Assembly (NCBI GenBank): GCA_964623085.1
Contig: CAZUTO010000014.1
Span: 1-51,921, forward strand
Reading direction: 5' to 3'
From: CAZUTO01 sp964623085
Lineage (GTDB): Bacteria > Pseudomonadota > Gammaproteobacteria > Pseudomonadales > GM7GCV1
Length of the DNA: 51,921 bases
Of this stretch, positions 1 to 7,727 are shown one piece after another; the stretch's first letter is position 1; each line of letters begins with the position of its first letter. The translations under genes were made by a program, and so were the position numbers. The notes below the pieces were generated by a model. That model made no database searches. It had not been told where the DNA came from and worked only from the letters and a program-made list of their open reading frames with translations.

Positions 1-2
1 AT

Positions 3-1565
3 GAAATCAATAAGCGACGCACGTTTGCTATCATCTCTCACCCTGATGCTGGTAAAACGACCATTACTGAAAAGTTGCTGTTGCTTGGCAAAGCTATCCA
101 GGTTGCTGGAGCGGTAAAAGCTAAGAAAGATGGGCGTAAAGCCACGTCTGACTGGATGTCACTTGAGCAAGAGCGCGGGATCTCGGTTACGACTGCGGTC
201 ATGCAGTTTCCCTTTAAAGACAAGATAGTCAATCTGCTCGACACGCCAGGCCACGAGGATTTCTCTGAGGATACCTACCGCACACTGACTGCTGTTGATT
301 CGGTTCTGATGATTCTAGATGCCGCGAAGGGCGTTGAAGATCGCACAGTGAAACTTATGGAGGTATGTCGCTTGCGCGATACACCCATTATTAGTTTTAT
401 CAACAAGATGGATCGTGAGGTTCGCGATCAAATTGAAGTGCTTGATGAAATTGAATCGGTATTGAAAATCAAGGCCGCGCCGATTAACTGGCCCTTAGGC
501 ATGGGTAAAGAATTTAAAGGCGTTTATAACCTCTATACCGATGAGATTCACGTTTACAAGCAGGGGCAGGGTAGTGTTATCTCTGAGGATGTTCGTATCA
601 AAGGGTTAGATTCGGATGAGGCCGCAGAGCTGTTGGGTGAATACATAGGTGATGTTCGCGACGAGATTGAACTTGTTCGCGGTGCGAGCCATGAATTTGA
701 TATGGAGGCATATCTAGACGGCAAGCTCACACCAGTGTTCTTCGGTACTGCGCTAGGTAACTTTGGTGTGCGGGAAATGCTTGAGGATTTTGTTGAGTGG
801 GCACCAAGACCGCAACCAAGGCAGACTAGTGCAAGACAAGTGCTTCCTGATGAGCAAGATTTTTCAGGATTTGTGTTTAAGATTCAGGCCAATATGGATC
901 CCAGACACCGTGACCGAGTGGCATTTATGCGGATATGTTCTGGAACCTATTCTAAAGGCATGAAAATGCGTCAGGTTCGAACCGGTAAGGATATAAAGGT
1001 CGCTGATGCGGTGACCTTTATGGCGGGAGACCGTTCACAGGTAGAACAAGCAATGGCGGGCGATATTGTCGGCCTTCACAATCATGGCACGATTCAGATT
1101 GGTGACACATTTACGCAGGGAGAAGATTTCCGTTTCACCGGTATTCCCAATTTCGCACCTGAATTATTTCGTCGAATCGTTCTTAAAGATCCATTAAAAA
1201 TCAAACAATTACAGAAAGGTCTTCAGCAATTAGCTGAAGAAGGTTCGGTGCAGGTATTTTTTCCGAAACGGAATAATGACATCATTGTTGGTGCGGTTGG
1301 TGTGTTGCAGTATGAGGTGGTCGCTTTTCGGCTAAAAGACGAATACAAAGTAGAAGCTGTCTATGAGCCAGTCAATATTTATACAGCTAGATGGGTAGAG
1401 TTCGATGACAATAAGGTCGAATCGGAGTTTGTTCGTAAGGCAGAGGATGGTTTGGCGGTAGATGGTGCTGGGCACATGACGTATTTGGCTGCTACGCGTG
1501 TGAACCTGTCTTTAACGGAAGAACGCTTTCCTGAGGTGCAGTTTCGTGCGACACGAGAACACTAG
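3..1565 (+). CDS. prfC: Peptide chain release factor 3 (RF3), 5' end cut by window
   Basis: Translational GTPase that recycles RF1/RF2 from the ribosome after termination. The frame is open from base 3, before any start codon. The first visible residues (EINKRRTF) align with E. coli residues from about 9, so only roughly eight N-terminal residues are missing. Visible motifs are the P-loop HPDAGKTT, switch I around RGISVTT, the G3 motif DTPGHEDF and the G4 motif NKMD. The C-terminal half carries the RF3-specific stretches NMDPRHRDRVAFMR and HNHGTIQIGDTF, and it ends in TREH as in E. coli RF3. The ATG at base 1 is in another frame and is not the start. The assignment is secure. Other translational GTPases (EF-G, LepA) lack these RF3 signatures. 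Confidence 0.97.
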   Translation, partial: EINKRRTFAIISHPDAGKTTITEKLLLLGKAIQVAGAVKAKKDGRKATSDWMSLEQERGISVTTAVMQFPFKDKIVNLLDTPGHEDFSEDTYRTLTAVDSVLMILDAAKGVEDRTVKLMEVCRLRDTPIISFINKMDREVRDQIEVLDEIESVLKIKAAPINWPLGMGKEFKGVYNLYTDEIHVYKQGQGSVISEDVRIKGLDSDEAAELLGEYIGDVRDEIELVRGASHEFDMEAYLDGKLTPVFFGTALGNFGVREMLEDFVEWAPRPQPRQTSARQVLPDEQDFSGFVFKIQANMDPRHRDRVAFMRICSGTYSKGMKMRQVRTGKDIKVADAVTFMAGDRSQVEQAMAGDIVGLHNHGTIQIGDTFTQGEDFRFTGIPNFAPELFRRIVLKDPLKIKQLQKGLQQLAEEGSVQVFFPKRNNDIIVGAVGVLQYEVVAFRLKDEYKVEAVYEPVNIYTARWVEFDDNKVESEFVRKAEDGLAVDGAGHMTYLAATRVNLSLTEERFPEVQFRATREH

Positions 1566-1631
1566 CGGCCAATTTATAGTGATAGTTACCGGATTCGTTT
1601 TTAAACAATATCGAATATAAAAAAGTATCCA

Positions 1632-2219
1632 ATGGCAGAAAATCCTATTCAACTGACGATTCCTGAACGCTCACCGCGCGCAGGCTCAGCCTTGCTCGCA
1701 TGGATCGGCCGCTGCGGGCTTCGCCTAGTGGGTTGGAGAGTGACGGGAGCACTACCAAACACTGATAAATTGATTGTTATAGCAGCGCCTCATCGTTCTA
1801 ACTGGGATTGGGTGATCGGTGTCTGCGGGCTTTGGGCCCTGCGGCTCAAGTTTAGTTATTTCATCAAAGAAGCGGTAATGGTGTGGCCTCTCAGTATTTT
1901 AATTCGTAAGACCGGCGGTATACCTATCGATCGATCGAATCCAAAAGGTTTAACCGATCAGGTAATTCAGGCATTTGATCAGGCAGAGAAGTTCTATTTT
2001 GCCATTACCCCAGAAGGAACACGGAAGAAAGGTGTGCCTTGGAAAACCGGCTTTTTGCGCATTGCATACGCATCCGACGTCCCCGTTGTGCCCATGGTGA
2101 TAGATTATCAATCCAAAGAGTTTAAATTGCATGCTCCCTTCAAGCTGTCAAAAGAAACAGAAGCTGATCTGGATACCGTGCTCGAGTTCTATAAGCCATA
2201 CATGGCTTCTGATTACTGA
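1632..2219 (+). CDS. PlsC-type 1-acyl-glycerol-3-phosphate acyltransferase family protein
   Basis: 195-residue protein of the lysophospholipid acyltransferase superfamily, which moves an acyl chain from acyl-CoA or acyl-ACP to a lysophospholipid-type acceptor at the inner membrane. The catalytic HX4D motif is His54-Asp59 (HRSNWD). The substrate-phosphate motif EGTR is at 128-131, and the block GGIPIDR at 95-101 matches motif III. It is shorter than E. coli PlsC (about 245 residues) and closer in layout to the small stand-alone acyltransferases. The acceptor lipid cannot be told from sequence. It lies 66 bases after prfC and 16 bases before the next small gene, with which it may be co-transcribed. 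Confidence 0.85.
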   Translation: MAENPIQLTIPERSPRAGSALLAWIGRCGLRLVGWRVTGALPNTDKLIVIAAPHRSNWDWVIGVCGLWALRLKFSYFIKEAVMVWPLSILIRKTGGIPIDRSNPKGLTDQVIQAFDQAEKFYFAITPEGTRKKGVPWKTGFLRIAYASDVPVVPMVIDYQSKEFKLHAPFKLSKETEADLDTVLEFYKPYMASDY

Positions 2220-2235
2220 TATACGGAGTGACTGA

Positions 2236-2568
2236 ATGTCAGGATTGTTGCTCTTTGTTCTGACCTTGGTGCTGTTGCTTGTCATATTTTCTTTCCTCGC
2301 GGTGCTTAAGCGTCCCGTATATCAGCTAACGCGCGAGAATGTGGTTCGCTTGTTGGAGTTGGTACTTGCGGGCGAGGCCTCTGAGGATGACTGGAACGTC
2401 TTTGTCGAGATGCCTATTCGTTACAACGATGAGCTAGAGTCCATTCGGCAACAGTGTTTAGAAATTTCTGAAATGGATAAAGGTCCGATGACCGGTTGGT
2501 TGTTGTCCGAAGATGGGTTGGCTCAAATAAGAGACCTGCTTTTAATTGCCCAGACTAGCGAGCTATAA
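2236..2568 (+). CDS. Small single-pass membrane protein, function unknown
   Basis: 110-residue protein. Residues 4-24 are a strongly hydrophobic helix (leucine, valine, phenylalanine), followed by a soluble, acidic region of about 85 residues rich in Glu/Asp/Leu. I do not recognise a family. The start ATG follows a GGAG-like Shine-Dalgarno (cggagtg) about 7 bases upstream. It sits directly behind the acyltransferase gene in the same direction and is followed at once by a strong hairpin terminator, so it is probably the last gene of that transcript. Confidence 0.65.
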   Translation: MSGLLLFVLTLVLLLVIFSFLAVLKRPVYQLTRENVVRLLELVLAGEASEDDWNVFVEMPIRYNDELESIRQQCLEISEMDKGPMTGWLLSEDGLAQIRDLLLIAQTSEL

Positions 2569-2599
2569 AAAGCCGGTGTAGGACTGGCTTTTTATAGCT
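2561..2599. terminator. Bidirectional intrinsic terminator between convergent genes
   Basis: Perfect 14-base inverted repeat (2561-2574 against 2586-2599) with an 11-base loop. The arms end in an A-run and T-run on either side, so it can stop transcription from both the small membrane protein gene (plus) and the CHI-TonB gene (minus, stop at 2611). Confidence 0.85.
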
Positions 2600-2610
2600 G
2601 CACGAAATGT

Positions 2611-4084
2611 TTACTGAAGTTTGAATTGGATGGGAAGTTCAATCGTCATCGGCAGATTCAATGCAGAATCAGTCAAATCTTTAAACGATGGAGTGCTATC
2701 TATTGCTGCCAAGGCTGCCTTGTTAAAGCCGCTATATTTTGCTTCTTGAAGCAATGCAACATTGCCTAGCGAACCATCTTCGTTTACGTCGAAAGATACA
2801 CGCACCGAACCTTCGCGATTTAGGCGTCGCTCAGTGCTTGGATACTCCATATTCTGGTAGATGCTCAGCAATACTTGGCGCTGAAAATTCTGTGTGGCTA
2901 GCAGTGTCTCTGCGGTGATGTGAATGGGTTCATCATCTGGCGTTGGTGCTAGTGCTGGTGTTATCACTGGATCAGTGGTGCGTCGGGCTAAGCTCGTTGG
3001 TACGAGCAACGCATCGTAACCGGGCTTGATTTCTTCCGCTTGTTTCGTGAATTTGACCGCCACTTGTTCAATGGGTTTATATTCTTGAACCATATCTTGT
3101 GATGGTTTTGGTGCTGTATCAATTTTTTCTGCAGCAACATCTATGTCAATGATTTCGGTATTGGCTTCGCTCGCTATATCTGTATTGATCGCCTCTGCGC
3201 CGACCGCNNNNNNNNNNNNNNNNNNNNNNNNNNNNNNNNNNNNNNNNNNNNNNNNNNNNNNNNNNNNNNNNNNNNNNNNNNNNNNNNNNNNNNNNNNNNN
3301 NNNNNNNGCCGACCGCCTCTGTAGTGGCTTCGCCGACAAGATCTTCGCTGGCTGTTTTCGCAGTGGGTTTTGTGGCCACAACTTCTGTGTTGTTTTGATT
3401 TACAGCAATATCCACTGGCGCTGGTTGTTGGGGTGATCGCCATGAAGCTACTAATCTAGAGCGCTCGTTAGAGTAATCTAGCGAAGCGAAACGTGTTTTA
3501 TCTTCTGAACGGATCTCCCCGTCTTGAAGTAATGAAGATTTTAGCTTACTGCTAGGAGGAACAGGGCCGATAAACGCTGAAAGTAGAAACTCAAAGAAGT
3601 TCGGCGTTTCAAATTGCTCTAATTCGACCCCGTCGACTGTCATGACCGTTAAATCATTTTCCAGTCTTTTAAATGCAACCAAATCGCCCTGAGTCAATTT
3701 TGAAGGAATGGCTTTCGTCATTCGAATCAGATCGTCTGCTTGGTCTCTCAGTATGGTCGGTGGATTGTTGATTGATAGATTTTGGATCCATATTTGTGAC
3801 CAGCTGCGGATCGACCGGTCTTCAAGTATTCGAAATGATAGTTCTTTCTGCCTATCCATAGATACGGCACTTAAAGCATCACTTGTCGGCGAAGTTAGAT
3901 CAAGTTTGATCAATAGAGTCGGCTTGTTAAAATCTCGGTACTCACCCAAGCCATTAGTGATAGTATTTTGTGCATTCGCGATTGTTGCAACAACCAAAAT
4001 TGATGAAAAAGTGATTCCCGCGGCCAATGTCTTCAACGTTGAAGGCAGAAGTCTCCGAATTGGATTCATTGCTTTTACTGCCAT
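2611..4084 (-). CDS. Exported protein: chalcone-isomerase-like domain + TonB C-terminal domain, interrupted by a 100-N gap
   Basis: The N-terminal part (3308-4084) has a signal peptide, then a region that resembles the bacterial chalcone-isomerase-like fold (GDLVAF, TVDG, NFFEFLLSAFIG and PPSSKLKSSLL blocks). This is the same general pattern as the stand-alone protein at 44185-44700. The C-terminal part (2611-3207) ends in a TonB C-terminal-type domain (EGSVRVSFDVNEDGSL, and a terminal PIQFKL strand). The two parts are in different frames as drawn, but both gap edges fall on codon boundaries. One gene therefore reads through if the true gap length is a multiple of three. The start is ATG 4084, with a GGAG Shine-Dalgarno nine bases upstream; the longer TTG start at 4099 is not needed. 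There is no membrane anchor beyond the signal peptide, so it is unlikely to be an energy-transducing TonB. Function is unknown. Confidence 0.7.
3208..3307. other. Assembly gap (100 N) inside a 15-bp tandem-repeat coding region
   Basis: Exactly 100 N, the usual placeholder for a gap of unknown size. The same bases (gccgaccgc) occur on both sides. On the coding strand the edges encode EAVG and AVGAEA, which fits a collapsed 15-base repeat encoding AVGAE. The real length must be a multiple of three to keep the gene open. Confidence 0.9.
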
Positions 4085-4215
4085 GATCGTTTGCTCCAAA
4101 AAAACGATATTAATTTGGATGCTTCCCTGTTCACCATGTGGTTTAGAGGGAGCAACACATCAATGTAGCTGGACCCAAAGATTTTTGAATGAATTTGAGA
4201 TGAGTAACATAGCCG

Positions 4216-4527
4216 ATGTATAAACTTGTGCTCTATGTCCCAGAAAATGGGTTAGAAGATGTTAAATCGGCGGTGTTTAAAGCTGGAGCTGGGTGCTTAG
4301 GTCACTATGATAGTTGCTCATGGCAAGTGTTCGGAGAAGGTCAATTTCGCCCTCTAGCTGGAAGCACACCTTATCTCGGCACGGAAGGCGAACTAGAGAC
4401 AGTGCCAGAATGGCGATTAGAAGTTCTAGTGGGCGAAGACGTGCTTGCTGAGGTCGTTGCGGCCATGAAAGCTGCCCACCCATACGAAGAGCCCGCATAC
4501 GAAGTCTATCAATGTATTGACGTTTAG
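4216..4527 (+). CDS. YqfO/NIF3-like PII-type small protein
   Basis: 103-residue protein matching the stand-alone YqfO family, the PII/CutA-like domain that is inserted in some NIF3 proteins. Signs are the start MYKLVLYVPE, the central GHYDSCSW, and the family-typical C-terminal HPYEEPAYEVY. Its role is unknown; the fold suggests a small trimeric sensor or metal-binding protein. It is divergent from the CHI-TonB gene and convergent with pdxH. An AG-rich stretch (gagatgag) about 14 bases upstream is only a weak ribosome-binding site. Confidence 0.8.
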   Translation: MYKLVLYVPENGLEDVKSAVFKAGAGCLGHYDSCSWQVFGEGQFRPLAGSTPYLGTEGELETVPEWRLEVLVGEDVLAEVVAAMKAAHPYEEPAYEVYQCIDV

Positions 4528-4609
4528 AAGAAATGAGTGACGGATTTTATGGGTTAAGGCTGAGAGGTTGGTGCTAAGATATTAGTACTAAGGGACTAAG
4601 GTTAATAGC

Positions 4610-5263
4610 TTAGGGCGATAACCGTTCTATATTCCAGTCTGTGCTTGTTTCGCTCGTTCGGGAGTAGATCAGCCGGTCGTGCAATCGGTCTGGCTGTCCT
4701 TGCCAGAACTCAATAGAGGTCGGTTTAACGAGATAGCCCCCCCAGTTCTTTGGTCGCGGCACGTCCTGCCCTTCATATTGTTTATGCAACTCTTGAAATT
4801 GCTTTTCTAAGTGCGCGCGTGAAGGCGTTGCTGAAGACTGTTTTGACGCATGGGCACTTATTTGGCTTCCACGTGGTCGTGAAGCGAAGTATTGATCTGC
4901 TTCTTTGCCCGAAGCGCGCGCTGCACTACCAGTTACGATCACCTGGCGTTCTAGTGCCTCCCAGAAAAAAAGAAGTGACACTTTTGAGTTGCTTTCAATA
5001 TTGGCGGCTTTTTTGCTTTCATAATTTGTATAAAAAACAAAACCTTGAGAGCTAAAGCTCTTAAGTAACACGACCCTTGATTGAGGCTGCCCAGTTCGAT
5101 CAACAGTGGAGAGAATCATCGGATTCGGATAACCGTGGCAGTGTGCCTCGGCATCCGCATACCAGCGCTGAAATTGCTCGATGGGTTGTGCTGCGAGGTC
5201 GGAGCGTCGAAGTGGTTCAGCGACATAATCACGCCGTTGCTTACCTAGGTCGCGATTGCTCAC
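4610..5263 (-). CDS. pdxH: Pyridoxine/pyridoxamine 5'-phosphate oxidase
   Basis: FMN enzyme that oxidises PNP or PMP to pyridoxal 5'-phosphate, the last step of vitamin B6 synthesis and salvage. The protein is 217 residues, close to E. coli PdxH (218). Recognisable blocks are NPMILSTVD, SRVVLLKSF and FYTNYESKKA (FMN binding), SRPRGSQISAHAS, and the C-terminal EFWQGQPDRLHDR followed by ERLSP, which holds the substrate-phosphate and FMN contacts. It lies two bases downstream of rnfE in the same direction, so it is probably the last gene of the rnf transcript. That is an unusual place, since nth often follows rnfE in gammaproteobacteria. Confidence 0.96.
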   Translation of the reverse strand: MSNRDLGKQRRDYVAEPLRRSDLAAQPIEQFQRWYADAEAHCHGYPNPMILSTVDRTGQPQSRVVLLKSFSSQGFVFYTNYESKKAANIESNSKVSLLFFWEALERQVIVTGSAARASGKEADQYFASRPRGSQISAHASKQSSATPSRAHLEKQFQELHKQYEGQDVPRPKNWGGYLVKPTSIEFWQGQPDRLHDRLIYSRTSETSTDWNIERLSP

Positions 5264-5265
5264 AG

Positions 5266-5994
5266 CTAGGAAATATCACCCGTTGTCCGCACGCGTTTGG
5301 AACCAACCACGACCTCGGGCTGAGCGGCGAGACGCCGGTCTTCAAAATACTGGTCAATGATGTTCTTGAGTGCGATAAGCAAGCCTGTGACCATAAACGC
5401 ACCAGGCGGAAGGATGGCCAAAAGAAACCCTGAATCGAGATGAAAGACATCAATTTTCCATGCTCTTGCCGACTCGCCAAAAAGTAACTGCATATCGGCG
5501 AAAATAGTGCCATAGCCTAATAGTTCTCTAATCGCGCCGAGTACAACTAAGACGGCCATAAAACCGAGCCCCATCATGAACCCATCCATTGCGGCTAGAT
5601 GCACGGGGTTTTTGCTGGCATAGGCCTCGGCGCGCCCAAGAATTGTGCAATTAGTGACGATTAAGGCGATAAACAAGCCAAGAATTTGATATAGCTCATA
5701 GGTGAATGCCTGCATTAGAAGCTCTGTACAGGTGGTAAATGCCGCTATAACCATAACGAAAGCAGGTAGGCGAATCACATCTGTTACATGGTTTCGAATG
5801 AGCGAGACCACGACGTTGGAACCGACTAATACCAGCATTGTCGCTAGACCTAGCCCCAGCGCGTTGACCACGGTCCCTGTGACGGCAAGTAGGGGGCATA
5901 GGCCGAGGAGCTGCACTAAAGCCGGGTTCTTGCCCCATAGCCCTTCACGGGTTATTTGCGCAATTTTGCTATTCGTCGTGTTAGTGGTCGTCAT
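5266..5994 (-). CDS. rnfE: Ion-translocating oxidoreductase complex subunit RnfE
   Basis: Integral inner-membrane subunit of the Rnf complex, which couples ferredoxin/NADH electron flow to Na+ or H+ transport. 242 residues with six hydrophobic segments. Family blocks are NPALVQLLGLCPLLAV near the N-terminus, FIALIVTNCTILGRAEA in the middle and a PPGAFMVTGLLIALKN block near the end. The Cys in each of the first two is one of the conserved iron-binding cysteines shared by RnfA and RnfE. The start is ATG 5994, preceded by AGGA five bases upstream. The frame extends further upstream, but that part lies inside rnfG. It overlaps rnfG by 14 bases, so translational coupling is likely. Confidence 0.95.
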   Translation of the reverse strand: MTTTNTTNSKIAQITREGLWGKNPALVQLLGLCPLLAVTGTVVNALGLGLATMLVLVGSNVVVSLIRNHVTDVIRLPAFVMVIAAFTTCTELLMQAFTYELYQILGLFIALIVTNCTILGRAEAYASKNPVHLAAMDGFMMGLGFMAVLVVLGAIRELLGYGTIFADMQLLFGESARAWKIDVFHLDSGFLLAILPPGAFMVTGLLIALKNIIDQYFEDRRLAAQPEVVVGSKRVRTTGDIS

Positions 5995-6667
5995 TTTCCT
6001 GCTCTGCAGAGACCAGTGATCGCTCAGCGCGTTCAATCAGGCTTGGTCGGTTTAACTGATAATACTCCAATACGGAACGAATTCTTCTTACCATAGATCT
6101 AGGTGTAATGGTGGCACCGGTGAAGGAATCAAAGTCGCCCCCATCTTTAGTCACAGCCCAGCTATCGATGGAGGGGTTACTTAACGATTTTCCGGCAAAA
6201 TCTAATATCCAATTACTTTTCTTTAGGTCAACTTTATCACCGAGTCCTGGCGTTTCTTTGTGTTCTATTACGCGAACGCCAAGTAGTTCTCCGCTCAGGT
6301 TCAATCCAGCAAGAATGCTGATATCGCCGGAATAGCCATCGGGTGCGGTAGCGGGAAAGATAAATCCTGTTACTCGGCCTTCGCTGCGAATCACATATAC
6401 TTGGCTAGATTCTGTAGCGTTGAGTGTTTGAATTTCGTCGGGTGTAAGATCGAGTCTATCGTTGAGTAAATCGTTGCTATGCGGGTAGTCGCCAATTACT
6501 TCTAGGAGCGCTTTTTGCTCAGCGAGGTTACGTGAAGCATCGATACGGTCTTTGGTGCCAACATAGACCAAGCCTAAAATCAGTGCCGCCGCAACGGCGA
6601 ATGCACCTAGTGTGTAGGCATTGAGCAGAGCGGTTTTACTATATGTGCCAGTGTTCGAATCACTCAT
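5981..6667 (-). CDS. rnfG: Ion-translocating oxidoreductase complex subunit RnfG
   Basis: Periplasmic flavoprotein subunit of Rnf, held by one N-terminal membrane helix (about residues 15-37). It carries covalent FMN on Thr186 of the TGAT motif (DSFTGAT, consensus D-x-x-S/T-G-A-T), attached by an ApbE-type transferase that is not in this window. The block HKETPGLGDKV is characteristic of the RnfG/NqrC FMN-binding domain. 228 residues, similar to the family. It follows rnfD with a three-base gap. Confidence 0.96.
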   Translation of the reverse strand: MSDSNTGTYSKTALLNAYTLGAFAVAAALILGLVYVGTKDRIDASRNLAEQKALLEVIGDYPHSNDLLNDRLDLTPDEIQTLNATESSQVYVIRSEGRVTGFIFPATAPDGYSGDISILAGLNLSGELLGVRVIEHKETPGLGDKVDLKKSNWILDFAGKSLSNPSIDSWAVTKDGGDFDSFTGATITPRSMVRRIRSVLEYYQLNRPSLIERAERSLVSAEQENDDH

Positions 6668-6670
6668 GGT

Positions 6671-7726
6671 CTAGTCCTTCTTAATCCTAGCGTGACTTCG
6701 TTTGCTATGACCGTAAGTACGAGGCTGAGTATAGTAATCGATCAATGGTGCGGCGAAGTTCATCAACAGAACACCAAAGGCGAGAGCATCAGGGTAATTA
6801 CCCCATACCCGAATCACGTAGACAATTAGTCCAACACCAACACCGAAAATAAGCCGTCCGAGATTGCTGGTACAGCCAGACACGGGATCAGTGACAATAA
6901 AGAATGCACCCAGCATTGTCGCGCCGCTGAAAAGGTGGAAAAAGGACGAGCCTTTACTGGCAGAGCTGCCGCCATCATAGAACAGCACCGGTAGTATCAA
7001 CAGTGTTGCGAGCATGCCGATGGGCGCATGCCATGTGTAGGTTTTGCGAACAAGCAGGAATAAACCGCCAATTAAAAAAGCGATATTCACCCATTCATAA
7101 CCGACGGCAGCGAGCATGCCCTGATTGAACATCGGTGTTTGCGCGTAAAGTTGGTCAACCATTAACGCGTCTTTTTGCTTGAATATATCGAGCGCCGTTG
7201 CGGATGTTATTCCGTCGACCAACGGCGTACCTATAAACACAACTCGCAATGATTCCATCAGGCTGGGGAGGGCTTGGCCATCTAATAGCGTGGAGGGCAG
7301 AGTCCAAGTTGTCATTTGCACAGGGAATGAAATCAACAGAACCACATAGCCAACCATAGCCGGGTTAAACGGGTTGTAGCCCAGCCCGCCGAATGCGTGT
7401 TTGGCGACAACGATAGCGAAAAAGATACCGATTAGCGTGACCCACCAAGGGCAATAGGGCGGAATAGCGAGTGCCAAAAGTAGCGCCGTGACTAGGGCGC
7501 TAAAGTCTTTCAAATAAAACCCCACTGGGCGCTTGCGCAAAACCATGATCGCAGCTTCAAACCCCAGTGCCAGCAGTCCGGCCCAGAGAATATTAATGAG
7601 GGTTCCCCAGCCGAAGAAATAGCTCAGCACGAGAATACCTGGAATGGTTGCGACGACGACTTCCAGCATCACCTGCGATGTACTAAACACTTTGTGCGCG
7701 TGTGGCGAGCTGATCTGGTGGAGCAT
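6671..7726 (-). CDS. rnfD: Ion-translocating oxidoreductase complex subunit RnfD
   Basis: Polytopic inner-membrane flavoprotein of Rnf, 351 residues, related to NqrB. It starts SSPHAHKVFSTSQVM and has about nine hydrophobic segments. The covalent FMN site is Thr270 in FSGAT, followed by FFIVTDPVSG, typical of the family. It starts two bases after the rnfC stop, in the middle of the operon. Confidence 0.96.
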   Translation of the reverse strand: MLHQISSPHAHKVFSTSQVMLEVVVATIPGILVLSYFFGWGTLINILWAGLLALGFEAAIMVLRKRPVGFYLKDFSALVTALLLALAIPPYCPWWVTLIGIFFAIVVAKHAFGGLGYNPFNPAMVGYVVLLISFPVQMTTWTLPSTLLDGQALPSLMESLRVVFIGTPLVDGITSATALDIFKQKDALMVDQLYAQTPMFNQGMLAAVGYEWVNIAFLIGGLFLLVRKTYTWHAPIGMLATLLILPVLFYDGGSSASKGSSFFHLFSGATMLGAFFIVTDPVSGCTSNLGRLIFGVGVGLIVYVIRVWGNYPDALAFGVLLMNFAAPLIDYYTQPRTYGHSKRSHARIKKD

Positions 7727-7727
7727 C

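Noticed and set aside
3146..3443. Several frames running through the N-gap
   Set aside because: They exist only because N is read as any base; the gap length is a placeholder.
3708..4223. 171-codon plus-strand frame opposite the CHI-TonB gene
   Set aside because: Antisense to the signal peptide and CHI-like region, which have clear coding character; the frame shows no domain.
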